Shown piece after piece: positions 55,855-63,278 of a stretch of 64,000 nt of DNA. Origin of the DNA: MWAR01 sp035388825 (GTDB lineage Bacteria > Muiribacteriota > Ozemobacteria > Ozemobacterales > Ozemobacteraceae); the NCBI GenBank assembly GCA_035388825.1, contig DAOOQQ010000016.1, positions 15,201 through 79,200 on the forward strand, in the 5' to 3' direction. The position numbers were made by a program, and so were the translations under genes. The first letter of the stretch is position 1, and every line of letters begins with the position of its first letter. The notes beneath the pieces are model-generated. The model was not told the origin of the DNA, ran no database searches, and was given only the letters and a program-made list of their open reading frames with translations.

Positions 55855-57102
55855 TCAATTTCCGCTCGAATCGCTGGTTAGCTGTTTCTTTTTCGAGTTT
55901 ACCCTTGTAATTACCTGGATGACACCCTGGGTAGTTTGCTTTTCTCCAGATATTGCATCAGCAGACTGTTTCTCGAATTCGGCAGAATTAAAGTCCCCGC
56001 CGATCTGGTCAATAATCTCTGCATAAATTGCCTGACACAAGTGAGGGAAGAATGACTCCTCATTTTTCTTTTCCACAAAATTCTCCAGATCGTTATCTTC
56101 GCCAAATTGTCGTTGCTCGCCGAGATTCTTCTTTGCATTGTTTACGAGGTTGATTACCTGGCAATATGGATTCTTCTCATCCTGGAAGAACTTCTTCTCG
56201 AAACCATTCAGGACGGAAACGATCTTTTCATTCAAAAAAGTATCCCGATACCCAGCCTGAACACGAAGATGGTTCCTGGGCCGGGCTACAATGCTGATTG
56301 ATGAATCAAAAGCGAATGTATCGTCTTCTTCGCGAAACAATCGGACTTTCAAGACGCCAATTCCATTGTCATTGGCAAAGTCAATTGCGTCCTCATCAAG
56401 TTCGGTTTCTCGCTCCTCAAATACATCAAAAACAACCAGCCATTTTTCATTTGCCCAGCTTCCATTGATTGCAGTTTCCGCCAGCGCAGAGAGTAGTTCT
56501 CCGCGAATCAACGGGCCGCACTTCAATTCAATTGATGACAGAACCCAGTTGGGGAGGTTGTCAACCGACTGAATTAATCTGCCTATTTCTGGATTCGCAA
56601 AAGCTTTTTTAAATTCATTCTCGCGAACCATTATCATATCAGGATTTGCCCACTTTTGATTCGATTGCTTGGGCGGAAGCGACAGAACTTTAGCCTCAAA
56701 TTTCCTTTCCAATACTATTGAAGCTGGCAGATGCAAGAACGCTTCCCAGTTTTCCCGTTCTTCTTGATTCGTTTGTTCAGAAGGTTTCTTTCCTCTTTTC
56801 AGTTTTCCATCCTTGCCTTCCCCCTCAGTTATGGAAACTCTGCTTTCGGCAATCTCGGAAAGTAACTGGTATCCCTTTTTTGGCCCAGGGTGGTGGAGTG
56901 TTCTACCTACGGCCCTTTTTAAATAGTTAATGAGATTTGTTTCAACTTGTAAATCCGACAATTCATCGGTGGTAATGCTGACTTCATTGAAAGACCTTGT
57001 GACAAGGTCAGCGATTTGGCCCGCTGAAAGATTTGAGGTCATTTTCAAAGCGAGAAGCTTCTCCAACTTTTCTTGAAGTCCCGGAAATTTCGCTTTGCTC
57101 AT
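55855..57102 (-). CDS. COG2958-like protein with PD-(D/E)XK-type core
   Basis: 415 residues. KWANPDMIMV (near 154), SIELKCGPLIRGELLSALAE (near 192) and NGSWANEKWLVVF (near 217) follow the pattern of COG2958-type proteins, where a restriction-like core carries D and ExK residues and SWAN is conserved. Residues 1-130 are helical and charged; the C-terminal 150 residues are not recognised. AAGGAG is 5 bases before the ATG. AT-rich and facing the other cargo genes. Likely a defence-related nuclease. Confidence 0.65.
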   Translation of the reverse strand: MSKAKFPGLQEKLEKLLALKMTSNLSAGQIADLVTRSFNEVSITTDELSDLQVETNLINYLKRAVGRTLHHPGPKKGYQLLSEIAESRVSITEGEGKDGKLKRGKKPSEQTNQEERENWEAFLHLPASIVLERKFEAKVLSLPPKQSNQKWANPDMIMVRENEFKKAFANPEIGRLIQSVDNLPNWVLSSIELKCGPLIRGELLSALAETAINGSWANEKWLVVFDVFEERETELDEDAIDFANDNGIGVLKVRLFREEDDTFAFDSSISIVARPRNHLRVQAGYRDTFLNEKIVSVLNGFEKKFFQDEKNPYCQVINLVNNAKKNLGEQRQFGEDNDLENFVEKKNEESFFPHLCQAIYAEIIDQIGGDFNSAEFEKQSADAISGEKQTTQGVIQVITRVNSKKKQLTSDSSGN

Positions 57103-57218
57103 AAAAACTCCTTAACTGTTTTTGACAGCTATGTGCGCATTCCTATAAATCCGCCCATCTGCTCCGAATGAATTCGTCCGACCTTTCGGAGCAAAGCCGC
57201 ACGCCTCACGACACGAAA

Positions 57219-59384
57219 TTATTTTCTGATCCCTGGAGAGCTTAAGAACGCGATCATGCTCATATTGATGATGTCGGATCGAATATTCGGCTCGATGATT
57301 TCGCTCACATCGATTTTCGCATCGGGTCTTGGAAAGAGCTCTACAGCGGCCGCGGCAATCTCGAAAAGGTCGTCGCTCATGCCGGGTTGTGGGCAGGTGA
57401 ACCAGATGATGGCGTATGCGGCTTCGGAGAGGATTGGTTCACTGCGAATCTTTTCGAGAAGAAGGTTGCGGGTTCCAGACCATCGGAAAATGCGGAATGA
57501 TGGATAGTTTCGCAATGCCGCGAACAGCTTTCCCGGATCGAGCGTCGAAACGATTTCCTCCCCCCAGCCACCTGGGAGAAGGCCATCGGCGCCCGGCAGG
57601 CGACCTCCGGCCGGTTCAGGCATCATGCAGAGATGTGTCTCACACCCGGTTTTAGAAATCGTTTTGAATCGGGGTGGCCCTTCGAGTATGCGCATGATGA
57701 CGAACGACGCAGATGGAATTCCGAACGCCTTCTTAATCTCGGCGGCCATCTTCCAGTTCCAGGTGATGTCTTCCGAGATGTCCACCGTGAAACAGGCTTT
57801 TTCGAGATCGTATCGAACGACACCGCGCGGAATATCCAGGGCCGTGTTCGTTTCGAGCTCGGGGAACCGGGAGATCATCGCCGGCCAGAAATCAGAGAAC
57901 ACGAGTTTCGATGTGAGATACTTCCCGATCGTTTTCCCGCGTCGCAGACTCGAGGAAAAGGGAATGACCTTGTTTTCGTGAATCCAGAACAGCCCCAGGC
58001 GAGGCGACCGCTTCCGTCGGGAAAGGCGGTTCAGGCGACGCTCGATTCGCGCCCATGCGCAATCGTCGAACGGCCATTTCTCGATCTTCGGCTGATACCG
58101 TTTCAACGCTTCTTCTCGCAGAACACCAGGTGTTTCGGATTCCCAGAGTTCATCGAGAAAGCCGGGAAATCGTTCATTGAACTCGGCAATGGACCTCTCA
58201 ACATTCAGCAAGCCTTCCGGCAGTCTTTCGGTTTCGGGTCGATCTATCGATCGGATGGCATCGTCAAGAATCACGGCGCAGTCATCATCAAAGGCGTGGC
58301 GCATGATCGCCTCGATATATGCGGGGCCCCCGGCTTCCTTCAGCCGCCCGGTTTGGCGCAGGCGGTCGATGACCTTGTCATACAGGAGCCACTCCTTTCG
58401 GGCGTGCATTTCCACCATCTGCCCGAACAGCGTCTTGTGCTCGGGAATCATGAATCGTTCCGGCGTGAGTTTCGAAAACACCTTCTCCTTCAGCTCCGAC
58501 AGATGCCCGCCGTCGGAGAGCAGCACTCCGAGCAGGAGAGCCTCCTCCTCCCGTGGCGGAGTCCGAATCTCCTCCGGGCAAGCGGTATCGAAGAAAAAGA
58601 TCCCGTCACATTCGATAACATCTGCAGCATCACCGGCATAGACGCCCATGCCGACGTCAAGCTCGACAGAGTCATCATCTAAATACCTTACGATATCTTT
58701 GCAGAACTCATCGGCGCGAGGTTGCAATTCCCGTTCCGAAAAGTGCAGGAATACGGATCCGGAAGAAGCCTTTCTATAGTTACAATGACACTTCATCGAA
58801 TGAAGATCGGCGTATCGCCCCGTCCAGGTGATGACCTTATACGCAGGATATGATTCAAGTTTCTTCAGCAGACGTTCATGGGAGAATCTGAAGATTTCCT
58901 CAGACGCGCGTCGCATGGTGAAACCGTTGTTTCTCCCCTTTTTCACGGTGAGCCTCGGCGTTTCGATGGTTCGCAGCCGGGGAATGACGACAGATCGTGC
59001 CGGGATATGGAATCGCCGCCTGATCACAGCGATCAGCGCCCTGTTCGAAAGAATTTCGGCCGGTGCGACGATCTCGAATGCCCCGTTCACCAGCTCAAAG
59101 GTGACGTAGCCGTCGCACATCCCCTGCCCCTCTTGCCGGCGAAGCTCCGGGAAACGCTGAATCACCCTTCTCTGGTGCTCCGCGAGAGAGTTCATGGCGA
59201 GCAGCCAGATGTGATCCTGCTCCGTTTTGTCGAGGCTGACGGTCTGGATGAAGATGTTCCCCCGATACACGACGAAATGCCCGAGCCGGGGCATCGGCGT
59301 CAGGGAGAGCAGGAACTTCAGCCGCTTTTCGATACGGTCCCATTGTTTCTCGTCGTGGAGCCAATCATGCCGGTAGAGTTTCAT
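57219..59384 (-). CDS. Two shared modules flanking a DnaB N-terminal domain
   Basis: 721 residues with an unusual plan. A first unit (about 31-260) contains the shared module (PRLGHFVVYRGNIFI, IQRFPELRR, DGYVTFELVNGAFEIV, RRRFHIPARSVVIPR) followed by a YPAYKVITWTGR segment. Residues about 275-360 match the N-terminal domain of replicative helicase DnaB (EEEALLLGVLLSDGGHLSEL; FMIPEHKTLFGQMVEM; RQTGRLKEAGGPAYIEAIM). A second unit (about 460-700) repeats the first (PRLGLFWIHENKVIP, ISRFPELET, RGVVRYDLEKACFTV, KKAFGIPSASFVIMR, YPSFRIFRWSG). No ATPase core is present. GGAGG is 10 bases before the start. It probably docks onto DnaB or primase. Confidence 0.8.
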   Translation of the reverse strand: MKLYRHDWLHDEKQWDRIEKRLKFLLSLTPMPRLGHFVVYRGNIFIQTVSLDKTEQDHIWLLAMNSLAEHQRRVIQRFPELRRQEGQGMCDGYVTFELVNGAFEIVAPAEILSNRALIAVIRRRFHIPARSVVIPRLRTIETPRLTVKKGRNNGFTMRRASEEIFRFSHERLLKKLESYPAYKVITWTGRYADLHSMKCHCNYRKASSGSVFLHFSERELQPRADEFCKDIVRYLDDDSVELDVGMGVYAGDAADVIECDGIFFFDTACPEEIRTPPREEEALLLGVLLSDGGHLSELKEKVFSKLTPERFMIPEHKTLFGQMVEMHARKEWLLYDKVIDRLRQTGRLKEAGGPAYIEAIMRHAFDDDCAVILDDAIRSIDRPETERLPEGLLNVERSIAEFNERFPGFLDELWESETPGVLREEALKRYQPKIEKWPFDDCAWARIERRLNRLSRRKRSPRLGLFWIHENKVIPFSSSLRRGKTIGKYLTSKLVFSDFWPAMISRFPELETNTALDIPRGVVRYDLEKACFTVDISEDITWNWKMAAEIKKAFGIPSASFVIMRILEGPPRFKTISKTGCETHLCMMPEPAGGRLPGADGLLPGGWGEEIVSTLDPGKLFAALRNYPSFRIFRWSGTRNLLLEKIRSEPILSEAAYAIIWFTCPQPGMSDDLFEIAAAAVELFPRPDAKIDVSEIIEPNIRSDIINMSMIAFLSSPGIRK

Positions 59385-59455
59385 TCAGGCACCCTCCTTT
59401 CCATTATCTGCCGTGCGAGGAACTGGCGCGTCGATACGGGCAGATGTGCGAATCA

Positions 59456-59965
59456 TCATGGTTGCCCCCTCTCGGCAGGCGGTTCGTTCCGGGGGTCTGC
59501 AACCATAAGCCGTGCAGAAAACTCTTCCTTCCTGAAATGTTTTACAAAACGGCCGCAGCAAAAATCAGACAGGATGATCTTCCGTTTCGCAAAGAAGAAT
59601 TCCCAGGCTTCATCGGCTATCGCGTCATCGGATTGCGGGTCGCGAAGGTCGTATATATCGCGGCTCTCAAAGTGGACCCAGAGCCCGCTGCCGGCTTTCC
59701 AGAAAAGCGCACACCAGTCCTTCCCATAATATGTATCGTTCAATATGTATGTCCAGTGAAAATGTCGGCAATAGCCATGCGTTTCGAGAAGTCGCGTGAT
59801 TCTGCACGGGTGATCGATATGGCGGAGATGCTCGAGCGGATCAGTTCCGATCATCGTGTTGGAAAAGCGCTCGGGTTCGGATTTCCGAATTGCCAGTTCG
59901 AGACTTTCGGGAAAGGGGAAATGCTTCCTGATAAACGCCTCGCGCCTGCGTTTGTATTCGTTCAT
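59456..59965 (-). CDS. Unknown protein upstream of the DnaB_N fusion
   Basis: 169 residues from ATG 59965 with GGAAGGG upstream. Rich in Trp, His and Cys (FHWTYILNDTYYGKDWCALF, WKAGSGLWVHFESRD, LSDFCCGRFVKHF). It lies 17 bases after the third cREC gene and 71 bases before the DnaB_N fusion, so the three form one transcription unit. Not recognised. Confidence 0.62.
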   Translation of the reverse strand: MNEYKRRREAFIRKHFPFPESLELAIRKSEPERFSNTMIGTDPLEHLRHIDHPCRITRLLETHGYCRHFHWTYILNDTYYGKDWCALFWKAGSGLWVHFESRDIYDLRDPQSDDAIADEAWEFFFAKRKIILSDFCCGRFVKHFRKEEFSARLMVADPRNEPPAERGQP

Positions 59966-59982
59966 TCCGCTTCCCTTCCTTC

Positions 59983-60393
59983 TCATTTTATGCCCAGGGC
60001 TTCGAGAGCACGGTCTTTCCAGATGGTCTGGATCCAGTCGTCGGGGTAAAGAAGTTCGGATTTCACCCAGATGACGTTCCACCCGTGCCGGGCAAGACGT
60101 TGCTTCATGACAAGCGCGCCCACCTCGTTCGACGTGTGAATCATCACCGGGCAGAAGGGCGCCAGAAGATTCAGGAAGTCGACGACGAAACAGCCGCAGG
60201 CGATTCCGAGGTTGCCGCAGGGGGTCTCGTGGGGTTGCAGGTCGTGGTCCAACGAGAGAAGCTGAATCATCGTGCGATGGGAATGAAGGTATGCGACAGC
60301 CTCGAACGCGTCATTTCTAACGGCAATATCCAGACCCAGGTCTGCAAACTGGCGAATCCGGGTTTCACTGTCTTCAAGAAGAAAGATGCCCAT
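59983..60393 (-). CDS. cREC-type receiver-like protein, third copy
   Basis: 136 residues, close to the gene at 47558 along its whole length: IFLLEDSETRIRQF, LLSLDHDLQPHETPCGNLGI, CPVMIHTSNE, VIWVKSELLYPDDWIQTIW. The pairing of the two closest copies across the two halves of the island argues that both halves belong to one system. ATG 60393 has only a weak ribosome site. Confidence 0.82.
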   Translation of the reverse strand: MGIFLLEDSETRIRQFADLGLDIAVRNDAFEAVAYLHSHRTMIQLLSLDHDLQPHETPCGNLGIACGCFVVDFLNLLAPFCPVMIHTSNEVGALVMKQRLARHGWNVIWVKSELLYPDDWIQTIWKDRALEALGIK

Positions 60394-60524
60394 GTGGTTG
60401 CTACCTGCCTTTCTTCGATATTTCAAGCCGACATTTTCCCGCCCCGATGCCGAATGTTCTACAATCAACACCGCTTTTCTGACGTATATGTCGAACGAAA
60501 TGCTCGCCAGTCAGGCCGGTCTGG

Positions 60525-61163
60525 TCACGTCGTGCAGTTTCTGAATACCCCCGGGGGAATTTCACGGCCTTTATAGGAAAGCATCATGGGGGGAATCGAT
60601 TTGGCGGCGGCTTCGAAGGGCCCGATGAAACGTCCATCGGTGTCGAATTTCATGCCGTTGTCGTATGTCTGCTGGTATCGATAGCCGGTGATCTTCCCGA
60701 AGGTGATGATCACGCCCTTGCTCGATTCATAGTGGCGGCGGATGATTTCGCCGATTTCTTCATGGCTCATGTTCTCCGACCTGACGGGGACGAAGCGCAT
60801 AGAGGGAGCACCAGAGACGATAGCGGCAAAAATCGGGGAAGGAATCGTACGTTCGGTCTCGACAAACAGGTGGGGCTGAAACTCAGCTCGTGCTTTCGCG
60901 ATCCGTGCGGCGATCTCCTGTTTACAATCGCGTTCGAGCTCCTCGACCACCTTTCGGATCATTATATTCGGCTCGAGATGCAACGCCACGGCGATACGAC
61001 ACAGCAGGTCTTCTCCTTTATCGACACCGGCGAGAAACTTTTCGATGCGGCGGATCCCTTTCGCCGAATTCCTGTATCCGAGGGCGCGTGAAAAGGGTCC
61101 GCGTCCGTCTCGTTTCACGGCTTGCCCGACCAGTGTCCTGAGCTCTTCGAGATACACGCCCAT
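60525..61163 (-). CDS. GYRN-domain protein with extra C-terminal domain
   Basis: 212 residues from ATG 61163, preceded by GGAGGGGG at 6 bases. Residues 1-75 match the 89-residue protein at 46607 (LRTLVGQAVKRDGRGPFSRA, LGYRNSAKGIRRIEKFLAG, LHLEPNIM). A helical linker (EELERDCKQEIAARIAKAR) leads to about 110 residues of unknown type (GVIITFGKITGYRYQ). An identical two-part box is found about 60 bases upstream of this gene and of the cREC gene at 61389. Possibly the regulator or a nucleic-acid-binding part of the system. Confidence 0.72.
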   Translation of the reverse strand: MGVYLEELRTLVGQAVKRDGRGPFSRALGYRNSAKGIRRIEKFLAGVDKGEDLLCRIAVALHLEPNIMIRKVVEELERDCKQEIAARIAKARAEFQPHLFVETERTIPSPIFAAIVSGAPSMRFVPVRSENMSHEEIGEIIRRHYESSKGVIITFGKITGYRYQQTYDNGMKFDTDGRFIGPFEAAAKSIPPMMLSYKGREIPPGVFRNCTT

Positions 61164-61221
61164 GGTGTCCCCCTCCCTCGGTCTTGATTCGGGCTCGAGA
61201 TCTGGAAAATCGGTCATCATC

Positions 61222-61253
61222 CATATATTCGAAATTTCTTTGGAAAATTTAAC
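61222..61253 (-). promoter_or_regulatory. Two-part box upstream of the GYRN gene
   Basis: On the minus strand GTTAAATTTT (61253-61244), 10 bases, TTCGAATATATG (61233-61222), 59 bases before ATG 61163. The same two blocks occur 63 bases before ATG 61922 with an 11-base spacer. Likely a shared promoter or operator. Confidence 0.6.
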
Positions 61254-61388
61254 AATTTCGGCAATGGTGTTTTTGCGACGAGTGGCCAATTTTCGCGACG
61301 GCCTTTGATCAAGAAGAGACGGTGATTGAGATAGTATGTTCTTTACAGAATCTCCCGCTATCGTCGTTCGCCGGATTATGCGAAGGAA

Positions 61389-61922
61389 TCAGCGTTTCTG
61401 AAATTTGAGTATTTCACTCTGAATTCGCTTTTCCAGTTCGGAATCTTCGGAAGCTGGAACGTCGTCTTTCCCCTCACGAGTGCTTACCAGGTGAACCCAT
61501 TCGTCCTCGATCCAGAGCGTGTTTTCATGCGGGACCACCCGCCCGGTCCGGTAGCCGGCCTTTTTGAGCCTGTTTTCCATCATCTGTGCGGTTTTACACC
61601 GTGCGCTATGCACGATGACCATGGGGAGGGAGCCGTCCTTTGGCGCCGAAGATTCAAGCCATTCCACAACATCCATACCGTCGCCGGGCCATGGCATCGA
61701 TTCGCCCGGTCGGTAGAGATCATAATCGAGGGATATGATGCCAACGTTCGGAGCGTTCGCTTCCAACCAGCCGATGGCGGCTCGAGAGTCCTCGAAGAAA
61801 ATCGGAGTATATGAAAGCCGCAAAGATTCGAGAGCTCTCGTCATCCGCCCGATGCGCGAAGGATCATTCTCGATGATGCACAGGTATCCGGTCTTTCCCG
61901 CAACTTCCGTGTTCGCAATCAT
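61389..61922 (-). CDS. cREC-type receiver-like protein, fourth (divergent) copy
   Basis: 177 residues from ATG 61922 (AGGGG about 8 bases upstream; GTG 61931 possible). YLCIIENDPSRIGRM, GIISLDYDLYRPGES and PMVIVHSARCKTAQM follow the cREC pattern with SLDYDL in place of SLDHDL, and an extended charged C-terminal tail (EDSELEKRIQSEILK). First gene of the minus-strand half, with its own copy of the shared upstream box. Confidence 0.75.
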   Translation of the reverse strand: MIANTEVAGKTGYLCIIENDPSRIGRMTRALESLRLSYTPIFFEDSRAAIGWLEANAPNVGIISLDYDLYRPGESMPWPGDGMDVVEWLESSAPKDGSLPMVIVHSARCKTAQMMENRLKKAGYRTGRVVPHENTLWIEDEWVHLVSTREGKDDVPASEDSELEKRIQSEILKFQKR

Positions 61923-61984
61923 CGGTTTCACCCCTCTCGAGGGCAGAATTCCTCGCGATTCCTATCCGGAAAGTTCCCTTCGAA

Positions 61985-62017
61985 CATATATTCGAAGATT
62001 CCAGGGCAAAATTTAAC
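61985..62017 (-). promoter_or_regulatory. Two-part box upstream of the divergent cREC gene
   Basis: GTTAAATTTT (62017-62008) and TTCGAATATATG (61996-61985) on the minus strand, 11 bases apart, 63 bases before ATG 61922. Identical blocks to 61222-61253. Confidence 0.6.
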
Positions 62018-62188
62018 TGTTTCTGAAGAATATTTTCAGCATTCCCTACCGGTGATCCAACAGCGCTTCGGCTCCACTTCCGGACACACTGGTGTGGTTT
62101 TCCAATGTCCGCGTAACAAGATGAGGCGCATGAAGGCGCAGAAGGCTGAAAATGTTCAAAAGAGATCATATTCAAACGTCGACAACCC

Positions 62189-62210
62189 GGGGGTATATCT
62201 GGGGGTATCG
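62189..62210 (+). repeat. Right-end integrase arm-type repeats
   Basis: GGGGGTAT at 62189-62196 and GGGGGTATCG at 62201-62210. They match the repeats next to int (22494-22523), including the surrounding CCGGGGGTAT and CTGGGGGTAT contexts. Confidence 0.7.
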
Positions 62211-62272
62211 TCGTTTTTTCACATTCGGCAATCCATCTACTGATCGGATTCCACGCCAGCTCCTTCAGTAGT

Positions 62273-62285
62273 GATCAGCTCCACT
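62273..62285 (+). repeat. Right attachment core (attR)
   Basis: GATCAGCTCCACT, an exact copy of the tRNA-Ala 3' end at 22376-22388. No other part of the tRNA is present here, as expected for the far end of an integrated element. Confidence 0.72.
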
Positions 62286-62293
62286 TGCGACAG

Positions 62294-62330
62294 GGAGACA
62301 GTGAATAGTTCGCTGTCTCCTTCGTCTTTT
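62294..62330 (+). terminator. Probable original tRNA-Ala terminator
   Basis: GGAGACAG (62294-62301) pairs with CTGTCTCC (62313-62320), followed by TTCGTCTTTT. It starts 9 bases after the attachment repeat, the spacing expected for a tRNA terminator, and no other gene precedes it. Confidence 0.75.
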
Positions 62331-62562
62331 AGCCCCATTTGTCACATTAAATATTGAACCCGTTATAGAAACCAGGAACCGGTTACCGCGCAAGAGAAAA
62401 TTCAAAATGCATCCCACTCATACGGCTGAATGCCGATTTTGCGCGGCAAGACCTAGCTCCCCTGCGCCATGTAGAGATCTGGGCCCGGACATTGGTAGGC
62501 AATAGCCGAAGGTGGCAGGAACGCCCCTTGTCCTTCCGGAAAGCATCTGCGATAATGCTTGC

Positions 62563-62880
62563 ATGAAGAAGCTGAACCCCGAACTTTCTTCCCGGCTGGC
62601 AACGTTGAAAAACCGTTACCTGGCCGAGGGGTTCGTCATTCTCGGGGTTTTCGGCTCGATTGCTCGTGGCGAGGAAACCCCGGAAAGCGATATCGACCTC
62701 CTCTACAAGGTTGAAGCCCCGTTTTTGGAACAGCACGGCGGGTTCGCGGCACTGAGCAGGCTCGACAAAATAAAACACGAATTGATGACAGAACTGGGAC
62801 GACAGGTCGATCTTGCCTCTGCCAACACCTCGAACCGTGTGCTCAAAGACGAAATCGAGCGCGACCTCGTCTATGTCTAA
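62563..62880 (+). CDS. MNT-domain nucleotidyltransferase antitoxin
   Basis: 105 residues with the minimal nucleotidyltransferase motif GSIARGEETPESDIDLLY (GSx10DxD). In HEPN/MNT pairs the MNT protein neutralises the HEPN ribonuclease, in known cases by adding AMP to it. A GATAAT 9 bases before the ATG and lack of a ribosome site suggest a leaderless or nearly leaderless message. Overlaps the HEPN gene by 8 bases. Lies outside the island. Confidence 0.9.
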   Translation: MKKLNPELSSRLATLKNRYLAEGFVILGVFGSIARGEETPESDIDLLYKVEAPFLEQHGGFAALSRLDKIKHELMTELGRQVDLASANTSNRVLKDEIERDLVYV

Positions 62881-63217
62881 GAAGAGTGACGCTGCTCGTC
62901 TCCGCTTTGTCTTTGCGAAAATAGACGACCTGCAAGGCTATCTGGCACGGTTCCCCTCCGTGGAAGCCCTCTTCCAAGAGACCATGGCGTGTGATGCCGT
63001 CCTGATGTGCCTTCTTCAGATTGGCGAGACAATTCAAAAGGTCGAAAATGAGACATGGGCTGCCCAGCTTCCGGTTCAGGGCGCTTATGTTGTCCGAAAT
63101 ATCATTGCCCACGATTACGAGGGTGTCGACCTTTCCATCATCGTGAAGATTGTCTCCGAAGACATCCCGCCGCTTCGGGCGACGGTCATTCAACTGCTCT
63201 CCGAAGAAGCCTCCTGA
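62873..63217 (+). CDS. HEPN-domain (DUF86) toxin
   Basis: 114 residues of the DUF86/HepT family: helical, with the RNxxxHDY active motif in VRNIIAHDYEGVD and the QIGETIQKV segment. The family are RNases controlled by an MNT partner, here encoded immediately upstream. Confidence 0.92.
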   Translation: MSKKSDAARLRFVFAKIDDLQGYLARFPSVEALFQETMACDAVLMCLLQIGETIQKVENETWAAQLPVQGAYVVRNIIAHDYEGVDLSIIVKIVSEDIPPLRATVIQLLSEEAS

Positions 63218-63233
63218 TTTCCTTTCCATTTAG

Positions 63234-63278
63234 GCCCAACGAACAGATGCAACAGACCGCTGATCTGGAGCGTTAGAT
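63234..63278 (+). repeat. attC-like site after the HEPN gene
   Basis: GCCCAAC (63234-63240) fits R'' RYYYAAC and GTTAGAT (63272-63278) fits R' GTTRRRY. Inner arms CAGAT (63244-63248) and ATCTG (63263-63267) are complementary, reproducing the R''-L''-L'-R' order. At 45 bases it is shorter than usual attC sites. Confidence 0.4.

Larger units (their letters stand above)
22376..62285 (+). mobile_element. tRNA-Ala-integrated island of about 39.9 kb
   Basis: Left end: 3' end of the tRNA with GATCAGCTCCACT at 22376-22388, then a P4-type integrase 165 bases away. Right end: the same 13 bases at 62273-62285, followed by a hairpin with T-rich tail that fits the tRNA's original terminator. GGGGGTAT octamers lie inside both ends (22494, 22504, 22516; 62189, 62201). 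Cargo is rich in restriction, nuclease, toxin-antitoxin, IS and unknown genes and alternates in base composition. The direct repeat is short, so the right boundary is well supported but not proven. Confidence 0.78.
62018..62562. other. Right end of the island and flanking intergenic DNA
   Basis: No gene supported. It contains, in order, GGGGGTAT repeats, the attachment repeat, a terminator, and then about 240 bases of chromosomal DNA up to the MNT gene. Confidence 0.6.

Noticed and set aside
22300..62300. CRISPR array or cas genes in the island
   Set aside because: No regularly spaced repeats; the direct repeats present are duplicated genes or IS ends.
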